From Sphagnum compactum (lineage: Eukaryota > Bryophyta > Sphagnopsida > Sphagnales), in contig OZ234494.1 in NCBI GenBank assembly GCA_965153455.1, forward strand, positions 18,724,001 to 18,788,000: a DNA stretch of 64,000 bases, read 5' to 3'. Every line of letters begins with the position of its first letter. Position 1 is the stretch's first letter. The notes below the pieces were generated by a model. The model ran no database searches. It worked only from the letters and a program-made list of their open reading frames with translations, and was not told where the DNA came from. Positions 36,200 to 48,394 of the stretch are shown here, piece after piece. The translations under genes and the position numbers were made by a program.

Positions 36200-39100
36200 T
36201 TTCCATTGGATTTCAAAGTGACCTAGCAGGTCAGCTCTTCTTTACTTTTATGAAGAATCTCCAGTCCCAGTAGTAAATTCAGCTTTGGGTCCAGTTCTTG
36301 AAGAAAATGAATTCTGGTTTTGTTCTCAAAATCAGACCTCATTCCAGTCTGCTTCTTACTAACCTAGATCGGAACTGCTCATTAACTACCCATTAATCTC
36401 AAGTTACCCCTAGTTCTTTTCTTTTTTTTCAAAAATTTGGGTTAAGGTTTTCCTAAATTCTGGTCTGGCTCTTTAAGAAAATAAAATCGGGTTTCCATTC
36501 TTTTTCTAATTTTGAAAGTCAGATCGATTCTTACTAATCAGAACCAGAACCAACAATTCGTAAAACCCACCCGATTGGTAGAATTCACCAGCTACATGCA
36601 TCTGCTTACTTAATAGTGACCCATTTTCATAAGTATCAGACCTATCTTTTACAAGAAAGTTTGTCAAGGTGAGACATCAATGCAGTTGGGATTCATCCAT
36701 AACTGAGTCATAACAGGCTTTCAATGGATGGTGCATTTGCTTAACTCTGGCTACCAAGGAAGAAGTGGTGCATAAGAATTGTGTGCATAAGAATTGCGCA
36801 AGTTTACAGTAGCATCAAAAATTAACTTTTGTTGCTATTAGCTCTTATTCTCCCTTTTAAATCAACTGATTCTGATGCTGAATCCTCTTTAGGGCATGGG
36901 GGCGAATTTGGTAAACCTAATTGGTAGGCCTTGGCCCACAGCCTCAGCTGCTACTAGGTCTTTATTTTCCGTTTTAATCAACTGATTCTTAGGCCTGCTT
37001 TAAACTAGGAATCAAGGCCAAAAAAATCTTGTTGACTCCTAGTGTAAAAGTCGCCTTTGGGGGCTGATTTCAATGATTGCACCAATAGGAATGCTTGATT
37101 TGAGTTCAAGCTTGTCCTTGACTCCTAACATAAAAGTGGGCCTTATGCTGAATCAGTCATTTGGCATGGGGACCAAATTGGTAAACCTCAGTTGGGCTTG
37201 GCTGCAAGCTTGCTTGGAGCCAGAATTGCTCCAACCTTGCATGCTCTCTTGTACACAAATGAATACTAAATGGGTATTAATACATGAGATGTTCATGTGC
37301 ATGCAATGGAGTCATTCATTTGAAAGTTTTTTGCCTCCACCCCATTAATTAATGTTACTTTGTAACTCTAGATTAGAGTTGCACTTTAGATGTTTTGAAG
37401 TGAATTTTTGTGTGTTCACAGGAGAGGGCATTGGGTCAAGGGTTGGTACGTTTAGAACCTTCCTGGGAACCAGGTGAAGGAATTTTTTTTTGAACACTAA
37501 ACCCCCAATTCAATGGTCTATGTTACCTTGGGTGTAATGAGGGTTTTTCTTTTTCAATTTTGTGGTATTCAAAATTTGGTGAATTTTTACAGTAAGGCAA
37601 AAAATATAAAATCCAAGAATGTCCTAATTCTTTTGTCAAAAAAAAGTGACCAAAGTTGTTGAAAATAATAAAATCACTGCTTTAATCCTCTACCGATTTC
37701 TTAATAGAAGAACACATGTTTTTCTTGTCATTTAAATTTGGGGAAGACAAACATTTTCTTGGGAACATGGTTTCCCAAGAATAAATGCCACCAAATACGC
37801 TAGTACCGTGGCCAATTCGACATGACTTATATATTTTCAAAAATGTTGAAATTTTCAAAATTATTTCGTCCAAATCAAAAAATATTGTGAAGGATAACAG
37901 TGAATATTTAGGAATAATTTATTTGGTGAAATGAAAAATTTCAAAATTAATTAATTATTCGACAGACATGTGTTGAAATGGCCAAGGTACCACGATACTA
38001 CCCAATCTTGTTCAAAGAAGAGAAACTTTCAAAAAATAACAACCCAAGAATATTTCAATGGTTGATTATTTTTGTGGGTATGGATCAAATGAAAATATAA
38101 CAATATTATACAAAAATTATAATTGTGATACATTCAAAAAATATTTGATCATTTAATATCAACTCCTAAATCAATTATTCATTATTCACAACATTTGATA
38201 TTAAATTTATGAACCATTTTTTTCTTCAAATTATTCAATTTATGAATTTTTTTTCAATTTTTTCTAAGGTTTCCAAGTAGGTTGGAAGGTTTAATTTTGA
38301 TCATCAATATTAAAATGTCAATGTATAAATGTTGCAATGTATTCATATTTAAACAATATAACATTTGAGCAATATATTATATAATACACTTGATGAGTTT
38401 AGAATGTGATGTTCAATTTTATTCTGAATCAAAATGTATTGTATCAATGTATTGATGTAAATAATCTAATACAATACACATCAAATTATAGTGTATAATT
38501 ATAAATCTAAATTATATTACATGATGACGTGATGTATCGATACATTGTAATTTTGATACATTGCAAAATAAAACAAAAATCATCATAGTTGCCTACAATA
38601 ATTATTGCTAAGTCACAAATATTTTTACTAACAATTTCATTGTTTTTACTCGCATGCACATATTTTCGACATGATGAATAGGATTTGACTATGGTCTTGT
38701 CTTAGGCCTCTTAATTTGAGAAGGTCCCTACCCTAGGGCTTTATCTTACATGTACAAAATACAAACTGTCAAGAAAAGGTGTTAAATGAATATCTGTTCA
38801 AGAGGGAAAATACATTGTAATGACCTTTCCCATTGGGATAATTAAATACAATACCACTTTTACCTTGATTGTTACATTGGGGATGACCTTAATAATAAGA
38901 TGCTTGCCTTCAACCTTGAATTACACCTTCAATTTCCACAACGTTACGTCATGCCCTTGGTAAGACCTTCTCTTATATTTATAACTTTTTTTATTTTTTT
39001 TCTGATGCCATATAAGAATAGTTCCATTCATGTCAGGTATTTAGGCATGCATCAATATTTTTCACACCCATTAATTATTTGTTTAACTTATCGCAAGACT

Positions 39101-39713
39101 GGCTCATAAACTTGGAAATAGGAGTCCAAAGGTAAGAGATTACTAATAGCAAAACAAGTGACCGATCAGATAATGTGACCAATCAATAACAATGGAAGAT
39201 TATGCCATGTGAACCAATTTAAACAATTTAACCAATTCACGACAAGATTTAAAATATGCACTGACTTTTGTGAGTCTCAGCATCATGTGCAAATATGTTG
39301 TCTCAAAAATAACAAGGGGGTGTGTCACCCGGTGGCCTTGCCATTTACATTAAAAAGTGTCTTGATGCAAAAGAAGAATTACAGAAACTCAAATATTTCA
39401 CCATGCAAAAATATACTCTTCAAAAAAATTCCTCTAAAAGAAACCAAAATCCTTCAAGATATTATAACTCTATAACTAAATATCAAGTTTCGACACAAGC
39501 CAAACTATCGTCTTTCAAAAATCCTTACATAAAAATAGACCGATTCTCGAGGGGCCTATAAAAATCCCTTAAGCTACTATACTCTATAATGAATCTAAAC
39601 ACAATATCCTTGCCTTGGTAGTAGGCAAGGCCAATAAACCAAACTGGCAAGTTTTCACTGTTCTATATCCAAAACATGCTCTTACAATGCATGGGTGGAG
39701 GTGCTCTAAGTCA
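36200..39713. other. AT-rich intergenic DNA with short repeats
   Basis: No gene is supported. Near 36830-37200 an imperfect repeat recurs (words such as TTTAATCAACTGATTCT and GGTAAACCT). 38.3-38.6 kb is rich in short GATACATTG/CAATGTATC palindromic words. 38680-38755 is a member of the dispersed repeat also seen at 51.03 kb. Confidence 0.45.
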
Positions 39714-39847
39714 TAAGGCTTGTCGCTTACGGACCAGGAATGAGTCCTAACGGTGCCACGTAGGGACCTTGTAGGAGTCTTAAGGCTTGCCCCTTAGGGA
39801 CCAGGGAGGAAATCCTAAGTTTTGCCCTTATGGACAAAGAAGAGCTT
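39714..39847. repeat. 67-bp direct repeat in the CYP23 upstream region
   Basis: Copies start at 39714 and 39781 (TAAGGCTTG-C-CTTA-GGACCAGG-A) and then diverge. This stretch is GC-richer than the DNA to its left and lies about 210-345 bp upstream of the CYP23 start codon. Confidence 0.7.
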
Positions 39848-40058
39848 CTTCTGAAGGGTCCCGGGGGGTTTTGGATAGTTCCTCTCTGGGGGGGGAGAAG
39901 GGAAGGGAGAACGGGCAGGGAGAATGGCACCATCTTTGTAGTTGCATTCTGATCTGTAGATTTGTTGCGGGGTTCTGAATTGTCTCGGAAGAGTTTTGCT
40001 GGTGATCTATCTGCGAACCTTATTATTAGTGTCCCTTATTACATCTCTTTCTTCTGCC

Positions 40059-42637
40059 ATGGCTACTGTCGTTGATGCTGTTGCTGCTCCTCGCCGCTGC
40101 ATTCTCCTCCTTTTCATTCTCTTACTCCTCGGCGTCTCGGTGGCAGAGGTGTATGACCCACATCTAGGGACCAAACGAGTCGTCTTCCAGGTAGGTACTT
40201 AACAGTCTCTTTTTCCCCTCTTTCTTTCTCTCGCTCTTTTTCGTACCATTTTTTTTCCGGAGATTTGCGAATTTTGAAGTTTCAGGGAGTGTGTTTTGGA
40301 GATTTGATTCTTCCTGAAAGACTTTGGTCATTGAAGGGGATGGTATTCTCTTCATTGTTTACCTTTTTTTCTTTGGGTTTTTTGTTTGGGTTGCATTTTT
40401 TGCATTTATTTTGGGTTTGTTCTTCGGGTGGTGGTAGTGGTGGATTTGAGGTCTGAGTGACAAGTGGGGTCGAAAAATTCATGCAGACAAAGTATGGAGA
40501 TATTGAATTTGGGTTTTACCCCAAGGTTGCACCCAAGACTGTGGACCACATTTTCAAACTAGTTCGCTTGGGTGCTTACAATACCAACCATTTCTTTCGG
40601 GTGATTTTTCCAACCTCCCATTTCCCCCATCGCATGAAATTCATCAGTTGTTGCATGATGATGGGTCACCAACACAAATTGCAACAGATTGCAACCCTAA
40701 CTTTTTTTAAAAACTACCCTGACCTCCTACCTACCTGAGACAGGCAAATGATTCTGTTTATTCCAATTGTGATAATCTCTCTACAAACCCACTTCCTCCT
40801 GGAGATTTCCATTTCCATTGCTGTGTATTGGATCATGGAACAAGTCTACTAACTGCAGGTTTTGTCTCACGACCCTTTTTCTTCCTTTTTCTTGTGCTCT
40901 GGTTTGCAGGTGGACAAAGGATTTGTTGCACAGGTAGCTGATGTGATGGGGGGACGGGAAGCACCAGTGAATGAAGAGCAGCGCCAAGAAGGGGAGAAAA
41001 CAGTACCTGGGGAGTTTTCTAAAGTGAAACATGTTCGAGGCATTCTGTCCATGGGAAGGTACAACCTTATTTGCTTAAATCAGTCGAGCAAGCTGGTTCT
41101 CTCCAGTGTGTAGTATTAATCCCAAGATAACTAAACTTCTAATGTGATAGTAGCCAACTTTCAGTCAGTGTATGGTCCTTTTTGTGCAACTTGATTCTAT
41201 CGTGAAGTACCAAGTCAAAAAAGAAGTGCAAATTGAAACTTAGCTGAATCAGGTATTTTCAGAATGAACTTAAATGTTTAATCAGCCATTTCAATACTTA
41301 ATGGCAACAGTTGCTAATCTCTCTTGAATAATCTTGTTATTATTTGCTTGAAATGGGTGTTGTTGAGTGACCTCAAGCAAGGTTATATTGGAAATGGTCA
41401 AACCTGAAGTTCTCAATGTGTTGCTGGGGACTCAGATACAGTGACCCTGACAGTGCAGCATCTTCCTTCTCCATACTCCTTGGATCTGCACCGCATCTTG
41501 ATGAGCAAGTAAGGCTTGGGTTTGTTGTCATTTGAAGTGTTTGTCATTGCAGTCTTGAATCTAGCACCAAATGATATCATCAGTCAGAGTTGTATGTGCA
41601 TTACAATTGTATTACTGATAATATCTGTTGGTGTTGTTGGAAACACATGTAGTATGCTGTCTTTGGGAAGGTGACCAAGGGTGATGAGACACTCTCAAAG
41701 CTTGAGGAATTACCAACACGCACAGAGGGCATGTTTGTCATGGTGAGTTTGTTTGCTCCATGAATCAAGTCACCTCTACACAGCTCTTCACAACTCTTCT
41801 GTTGGACAGTCCCTCCTTTCCCTGTTTTAATCATACAGGACACAGCTCTAACAGATGTTGTTCTTCTTCTTCCTTGCAGCCTCTTGAGCGGATTACTATC
41901 ATGTCAACATACTATTATGGTATGTATCTCACTGTCAAGAATCAAAATATTTTCCCAACTCTTAACAAACATTGAGGACATGATTGACCCAAATCTCCTG
42001 CAGCCTTATGCCAAGTTTGATAGTCCCTAAGTTACAGACCAACACAGATTTAGTCTGTAGGTATGAGTTGTATAGGAGACAGGGGTATGTTTACCAAAAT
42101 GTTGTTGTTGGTGGCTTGTCGAGGCAGATACAGAAGCAAAGGTGTCAAGCAGTAATTGTGAAGATGAGGTCATTATATTGAGGAAGCGCTTGATGCTTGC
42201 TGATAAGCTCCTTCAACAGCAGGTACTTTGCACCTCTTTTAGCCATATCTGCAATATGGAATCAGCACTTGTTGGCCATGTCCTGTGAGTGTTCAGCGAG
42301 ATGTGCTTTTGCACACATATTGCTTGTGAAACATCAATCCATTCCCCCTGGGAGCACGAGTAGGTTCTCAAGCCTTAAGTTACCACATGTGGTCCAAAGT
42401 TGCAACAGTTGTCACAAACACAGCTGACTGTTTTGCTATTCTATTTGTAAGTATTTGGTGGCTATCCCTGTTTGACCTGAACACATGGCACAAAATGGCT
42501 ATTCCACTGAATATTCAGACTGAATAAGAATAAGATAGTGTGAAATGGAGGGAGAGTTGGATGCTAGAGGAGCTATTGGAGACTAAAGGACGCTTCTGTC
42601 TGTTTTGCTTGTGCAGAGGACAGCATTGCTTCCCTGA
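40059..42637 (+). CDS. CYP23: CYP23-like cyclophilin (peptidyl-prolyl isomerase family)
   Basis: Eight exons joined at GT-AG sites: 40059-40190, 40487-40600, 40910-41058, 41436-41508, 41653-41742, 41880-41919, 42128-42222, 42617-42637. They total 714 bp, 237 residues. The ATG sits in GCCATGGCT. A signal peptide follows (CILLLFILLLLGVSVA, about residues 14-29), so the protein probably enters the secretory pathway. The cyclophilin fold follows: YGDIEFGFYPKVAPKTVDHI, NTNHFFRVDKGFVAQ, HVRGILSMGRY, SSFSILLG, VFGKVTKGDETL. The plant CYP23 line is distinguished by this wording and by the C-terminal YYY followed by a Glu/Arg-rich helix. The Arg of the active site (FFR) and the Gln of GFVAQ remain. 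The usual Trp is His (PHLD), the His before VFG is Tyr, and GGD is missing, so isomerase activity is doubtful. Length matches the family. Confidence 0.92.
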
Positions 42638-43444
42638 AGGAGTGATACATTCAGAGGTTTGTGAATGAGGCGCTGTCTACATTTAGTCGCAGAAGGTGGC
42701 ACTCAAAAGTTGACTGTTTTTAGTTAGCCTCATATGCCCATGTCACTAGCAATCTGGGCAGATGCAACTATGTTGCATATCATTGCAGAAACATCTGTTT
42801 AGTTCAGTTATACTGTGACAAACACTAAAGGGATGACTTTGTTTGTGGTGTATGCTATCCCGTTGACATAATTGTTGGGAATGCTCTACACAGCAGCAAA
42901 GGCAGATATAAGGAGTTACTTGTCCATTGGCTGTTATTCTGTTTGTCAATCAGATGGATATAGGTCGTAAACCATCCACCACCATTTGTTTTGTTCACCA
43001 AATGGCACATAGGGACAGTGACAGAAACATGGTCAATTGATGAGGGTCTACGATCAGTTCCCATTACAAGATTTATTCAAGATGTAGGGCATTCAGGAGA
43101 TCATACTTGTGTGCACGTGAAATAGAAGATATGAGTTCTAAATCAGTCTAAACTATTGTGATTTTGCAACTGCATTGGGTCTACAACTGCACTCATGAAT
43201 TGAAATCTGGAAAGTGAAATAGATGTCAATTGTCATGATTTGCATTGTCCTTGCTCCTCCCTCCCAGAGAAGATACCTGCAGTTTTGCAACAAGTTAGAC
43301 AAAATAGATGAATGGCAGTTTTGCATTAGGACAGATCACAAATGTATGAAGTTCAGATACTGCTGCAATATGTTTGTAGCCATGAAGACAACTCTTGCAC
43401 TGTCACAAACCACAAAAATTGTGCACCTGTGTCAAGGATCCAGT
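42638..43444. other. CYP23 downstream region, no gene seen
   Basis: Short open frames only, with no motif. Part of it is presumably CYP23 3' UTR; no clear polyadenylation signal could be chosen. Confidence 0.45.
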
Positions 43445-44110
43445 GTATCTTGAAAGGAAACCTTATTCTAAGGCAGCTGAATTAAATTGAAGGAGCTCAC
43501 CCTGGACTGCAGAATGGAGACACAATTCTAGCAATCGGAATTGTGCACCCAATCAGAATTGTGTTGTAAGGACATGACTTTGTGACCAAAATTGTAGAAT
43601 GGAGAGTCTGCAACTCTAGCAGGCAAAGTTTGTTGTGCAGGTACCTGTCTGTCTTGAGGAAAAAGATTTTCATGTTATCTTGAAAGGAAATCTCTTCCAA
43701 GGACCCTAGACTCAAGGATCTCACCCTGCACTGCCAAAATGGAGACAAAGTCTGGCAATCAGAATTGCACACCTGTGTGTCAAGGACATGATTTTGCAAT
43801 CAAAATTGCAAAATGGCGAATCTGCAACTCTAGCAGTCAAAGAAAATCTTTATTCACCCATCTCAAGGAAAATCGGTTTTTGGTGTGTTGTCTTGAATGT
43901 AAATCTTGTTCCAAGGACCCTGACCTGAAGGACCCTCAACTGCAGAATGGAGATGAACTCTAGCAATGAGAATTGTGCACTTGTGTGTCAAGGAAAGTGA
44001 GTTTGCAATGAGAATTGTGCACCTGATGTGTGTCAAGGAAATGATCTTGAAAGGAAAATCTGTTCCAAGCCCGCAGAACTGAAAAGGATCTCGCCCTGGA
44101 CCAGAGAATC
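43445..44110. repeat. Degenerate ~150-230-bp tandem array upstream of NRPB8
   Basis: Four decayed units start near 43447, 43677, 43890 and 44044. Each begins ATCTTGAAAGGAAA, then TTCCAAGG-CC, GGATCTCACCCTG, CTGCAGAATGGAGA and GCAAT-AGAATTG. Unit spacing is 230, 213 and 154 bp. Within units, GAATTGTGCACCTGTGTGTCAAGGA-type words repeat again. It ends about 580 bp upstream of the NRPB8 start codon. Confidence 0.8.
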
Positions 44111-44521
44111 ACAAAAAGGAAGAAGAAGAGAAATTGTGGAGCAAGTGATTCTGGAAATCATCACAATAATAATATGATGGCATGGAAGTGCAGCTGAGCT
44201 GCAAATGACGAAGACACAGAAACTCCATATGTTCCCCTCTCTGGCTCTTTCACGGAGCTTGCAAAACAGTTGTGCTTTCTGTTCCTAAAGAGTGCGAGGA
44301 AATGAGCTGCTGCCCCCGACCTGTGAACATGGATCAGCTCTATTATGCACAGGAAACGCAAAGCTGCGTGGTGAAGGAGAAGGAAAGAAACGTAGAAACA
44401 CAGATCTAGAAGCTGCACAGCGAGAGGGACGCGTTCGCGTTTCTCACGGTCCCGCCCGCTCTTTCTTTTTCTTTGTTTACTGCGAGGAGCAGTGGAACAA
44501 AACAACAGCAAAACGGATATG

Positions 44522-44550
44522 CTCCTCCTCCTCCTCCTCCTCCTCCTCAT
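44522..44550 (+). repeat. TCC trinucleotide run in the NRPB8 leader
   Basis: About nine TCC units lie roughly 140-165 bp upstream of the NRPB8 ATG, in a GC-rich stretch that is probably its 5' UTR or core promoter. Confidence 0.8.
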
Positions 44551-44688
44551 GCTCGCTCGCTCGGGATAGGATTTGAAGAAGCGAGAGCAGGATTCACAGA
44601 GCATTCTCATTCAGTTCTTGTGAACAATTACGTCGAAGAGCGAGCAAGAAACAGAGGGAGCAAGACAACAAAGAGGGAGCTTGCAGCG

Positions 44689-45180
44689 ATGGCGGATAGC
44701 GTACTGTTCGAGGACATCTTCACAATCTCGGTGGTGGATCCGGACGGCAAGAAATTCGACAGAGTCTCGAGGCTGGTGGCACACAGCGAGCAATTCGACA
44801 TGGACTTGCTGTTGGACGTGAACATCGACGTCTACCCGATAGCGCGCAGCGAGAAGAAGTTCACGCTGGCGCTCGCCGCCACGCTCAACCTGGATGGCGC
44901 ACCGGACGACGGCACCTTCGATCAAACCCGTCGCAAATCCCTGGCGGACAAGTACGAGTACGTGATGTATGGCAAGGTTTACAAATGGGCCGACGCTTCT
45001 GCTGCTGCTACTGCTGCTGCTGCTGCTGCTGGAGGACGACGAGGAAGCGGGTCCACAGCGAAAGTGGAAGTCTATATCTCCTTTGGTGGTCTTCTCATGT
45101 GTCTCAAGGGAGAGCCCAACAATCTCAGCAACTTGTTCCTGGATCAGCGAGTGTACTTGCTCATGAGGAAGGTAGGATGA
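44689..45180 (+). CDS. NRPB8: RNA polymerase subunit RPB8-like (shared by Pol I, II, III and plant IV/V)
   Basis: RPB8 is a small common subunit of all nuclear RNA polymerases, needed for their assembly. A single exon of 163 codons runs from ATG 44689 to TGA 45180. It reads the family blocks in order: LFEDIFTISVVDPDGKKFDRVSR (N-terminal strand), EQFDMDLLLDVN, YP, LALAATLNLDG, LADKYEYVMYGKVYK, KVEVYISFGGLLMCLKGEP, LDQRVYLLMRK at the C-terminus. The usual length is about 145. The extra residues are an Ala run plus GGRRGSGS linker (about 112-131) encoded by a GCT/GCC repeat, in the loop where RPB8 proteins vary. Codons are GC-rich compared with neighbouring DNA, and it has no intron, unlike the other genes here. 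A retrocopy origin is possible but I see no poly-A tail. The open reading continues 72 codons upstream of the ATG without homology. Confidence 0.92.
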   Translation: MADSVLFEDIFTISVVDPDGKKFDRVSRLVAHSEQFDMDLLLDVNIDVYPIARSEKKFTLALAATLNLDGAPDDGTFDQTRRKSLADKYEYVMYGKVYKWADASAAATAAAAAAGGRRGSGSTAKVEVYISFGGLLMCLKGEPNNLSNLFLDQRVYLLMRKVG

Positions 45181-46212
45181 AGGATCTGTGTACTCTGTAC
45201 TCTGATGAGATTGTTCTCCTCCTCCCCCTCCTCCTCGTTCTGAACAGCAAGGAGATGGATATGAAATAAAATTGCAATTGAGAATTTGGTCCATCTTCAA
45301 GTTTCTTGAGTTTGCTGGATACTGAAAGCATGGCAAGAAGAAAAGAATCATGAAAGAATGCTTTCTTCTTCTTCTTCTTCTTTTTCATCATCATCTTCTG
45401 CATGGAAAGAAGAAGCGAATGATCTGAATTCATTTTGACGAGAAGCAAAACTTGCTCCTTGAAATTCTTGCAGTTCTTCCTGTGGGAAACAACTCCTCTT
45501 GTGGCTAGATCCATACATACTTATCAGATTCTTCTTCTTCTCTAGCACACCTGCAGGGCACTGAAAGACATCAGTTCACAATTTGTTTCTATGTCCCTTT
45601 CAGATTGTGCATATTGGGAGGCATGTTTTTCTCTTTTGGTCTTGCAAGCAAGCAAGCAAACAAGCAAAGAGAGGCTGGCAGATACTTACATAGAAAGCTT
45701 TGTTTGTTGAGGGTTTTCTCATGGGAGTTTTTAAGACTTGAAAGGTAAAGAGAAACACTGCAGTTCTATTAACAGAGTTAAGTAATCTAGAGGAAGAAAG
45801 AAACCCTGCTGGATGATGATGGGCTTCTTTCTATCCAATCTCCGAGTGCAGCATCTTACTCGTGCAGTTTTCTTCACAGATATGAGTGCAGGGTTTGTCC
45901 CTTCAGGAGATTTATGCAACACAATTTTTGTGGGTTTGCTTTGCTTTGCTTTGCTTCTGTGTGGGGAATCCTTCAAGGCCTGGAGCATCACATATGCAGT
46001 AAGCGAAATACTGGAGGTGTATATTTGAGTTCAAGCAGCCACTAGTGAGGAAGACATTGGACAGCTGATTACAGTGTTGAACAAGACGATCGAGTCCTAC
46101 AAATTCTGTTCTTAGTCGAGTAATTCTAATGTTGCTATTTGATCTCCAGCTTGAATGAGTTCCGTGGATCATTTGCAGATTGAGCTTGTTCTTAACAGAC
46201 CCAACAAGGGCT
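45181..46212. other. NRPB8 downstream region with simple repeats
   Basis: No gene is supported. CTTCTTCTT runs occur near 45362-45382, GCAAGCAAGCAAGCAAACAA near 45645-45665, and GCTTT repeats near 45935-45955. Short open frames on both strands have no motif. Confidence 0.5.
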
Positions 46213-46350
46213 GAATGCAGATGGATTTCTATTATCACAGCTGCGGGAATGCAGATTCAGGTCTACTATCAGCCACAGCTGCGGGAATGCAGATGGAGGT
46301 CTATTATCACCCATACCTGCAGGAGTCCAGATGGAGGTCAATATCTATTC
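46213..46350. repeat. 34-38-bp tandem repeat, four units
   Basis: Units start at 46213, 46247, 46285 and 46323. Each contains GAATGCAGAT (last unit GAGTCCAGAT), GGTCTATTATCA and CAGCTGCGG. Confidence 0.8.
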
Positions 46351-47910
46351 TCAAGGGATAAGGTAAATCGAGAAGCACTCTCCAGCTCCTCTATCTATAC
46401 ACCTTACTGAGCTGTAAAACTCCATTGCTTCTTGGCTCTTCTCCACCAGCTCAATGTATGTGTATGTCTGCATTGCTGCTCTTGTGCTTGCTCCCATATG
46501 TATCCCTTGTCTTGTGTCATTTTATTTTTTTGAAATCGTGTAGTTTTAAAACTTTTTTTGACTCAGGAGGTGACCAGCTTGGAGGTTGTTTTGGAGATCA
46601 GAGGTGGATGGCTTGGAGCTTGCTTTGAGATTCGTGGTGCTTGGGTTTGAATCCCTTCTGCATCCACATCACACAATGGGGGAATGTGGAAGTCATCAAA
46701 CCCAAATCAACGACAGCATTGAACTGTTCACATTGAAATCTAAATTTGGATCACATCATTACCGCATGCAAGGAGTTGCAGAAGCCGCCCAACTTCTGTA
46801 CACAAAAGCTTGCAAATATCATTCATATCTGGCCACAGCAGCTGACTTTTGCTGGTAAACCCCGAATAACCAAGAAAATACACAAGCCTCTGTTTGAGTT
46901 CAGAGTTGGAAATTGGCACTACACATTAGTATCGGAATTCCAATTTTTTCTTTTGTTCCGAAACCTGGATTTGGTTTCACCTACCTGTACCCACAGCCCA
47001 AGATTAGAGGTTGTGCTAATATGGGGCTGTACAACCAATACAAAAATGGGCACTTGAGTAAGAAATACTTACAAAACCTACTTACAACCTTTTCAAAAAA
47101 AGTGATAATGCAAAACACAGCCAACATCAAAGTACATTGCAAAGCACAACACTCCTTCTAAATGTGCTTATAAAAATACACATGAAAATGCTTAAATTAG
47201 CAGCTTGATGCCAGAGCATGAAATCTATAAACATCTAAGAAGCAGAAAAGCATTAAGATGAAAGGATATGTACATAACCCACAAAATTATATATATATAT
47301 ATATATATTGCTGAGCATTTAAAAAGATTCTTTATTTTCCTTCACAAAATTTTTTGTTCTTTGACAAATGTAATGATAAAAGATAATATAATTAGTGTTG
47401 AAGTTGCCAAGATATTATGGTGTCCACGTTTCGTTTGGTATTTTGCTTGGATTCGATTTAGGTCTACATCCGTGTTGGGCGGGTATCTATTTTTTTCTGA
47501 TACCCTTTGAATCTAATTTTCACAAAAGAACTTACCAAAAGGTTTTCGATGTTCATTTTTTGAATCTGTTTTTTATAAAAAAATTTATACACTGAGGCAG
47601 GGTATCAATATGTTTTTTTTAAAAATCGAATCAGTTCTCACAATGTCGGCTCTCGTACATTTGAGACCAGCTGGGTATCAGTTGGCGGTTCTCACTAACC
47701 GGTTATTACTGGTTTGTGCGAGGGTTTAGACCTACTAGGTATCAAATTTCAACCCTACTACTGGTTTCGACCTACCTACTACCTAGGGTTACACAGTACC
47801 TCGAGAACCTGACTGAGGTGAGAAGATTTTACCTCACCTGGGTCTCAATATTTTTAATTTTATTTTTTGGTTTTGAGCCGATTCTCCCCCATCCGGTTCT
47901 CACACAAGTG
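46351..47910. other. Intergenic DNA; (TA)n run and start of a repeat region
   Basis: No gene is supported. A TA microsatellite lies at 47288-47308. From about 47440 the sequence is rich in GGGTATC and GAGAACC words that become a regular array at 47911. GTGTTGGGCGGGTATC near 47473 is a diverged copy of the right arm of the hairpin at 48422-48436. Confidence 0.5.
47288..47308. repeat. (TA)n microsatellite
   Basis: About ten TA units. Confidence 0.9.
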
Positions 47911-48340
47911 AGAACCGATGAGCAGGTTTTCAATCAGGGTATCACTCAAAATTATGCAAGAACCGATGATCAGGGTTTCAATCAGGGTATCACTCAAAAT
48001 TGTGCGAGAACCGATGATCAGGTTTTCAGTCAGGGTATCACTCAAAATTGTACGAGAACCAATGATCAGGGTTTTCAATCAGGGTATCACTCAAGATTGT
48101 GCGAGGACTGATGATCAGGGTTTTCAATCAGGGTATCACTCAAAATGGTGTGAGAACCGATGATCAGGTTTTCAATCAGGGTATCACTCAAAATTGTGCA
48201 AGAACCGATGATCGGGTTTTCAATCAGGGTATCACTCAAAATGGTGTGAGAACCGATGATCAGGTTTTCAATCAGGGTATCACTCAAAATGGTGTGAGAA
48301 CCGATGATCAGGTTTTCAGTCAGGGTATCACTCAAAAAGA
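47911..48340. repeat. 48-bp minisatellite, nine units
   Basis: AGAACCGATGATCAGG begins units at 47911, 47959, 48007, 48055, 48104, 48153, 48201, 48249 and 48297. Spacing is 48 bp (49 twice). Each unit also contains TTTTCAATCAGGGTATCACT. Because 48 is a multiple of three, open frames run through it on both strands, but they only reflect the repeat and I do not call a gene. Confidence 0.95.
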
Positions 48341-48394
48341 TACCCTGAGAGGTTCAAATATAGATACCCAAGTAATACCTGAGGCATTTTTTAA

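Noticed and set aside
35860-36226. 120-codon open frame on the plus strand
   Set aside because: It spans a tandem duplication, is Cys/Trp/Leu-rich and has no recognisable domain.
46600-46670. tRNA-derived SINE or tRNA gene (GGGTTTGAATCCC resembles a B box)
   Set aside because: No cloverleaf can be drawn and the A-box match upstream is poor; a single palindromic word is not enough.
47911-48340. Repeated-peptide open frames on both strands, as if a repeat protein were encoded
   Set aside because: The repeat period of 48 bp is a multiple of three, so any frame without a stop in one unit stays open; several frames on both strands do so and none has a start context or known motif.
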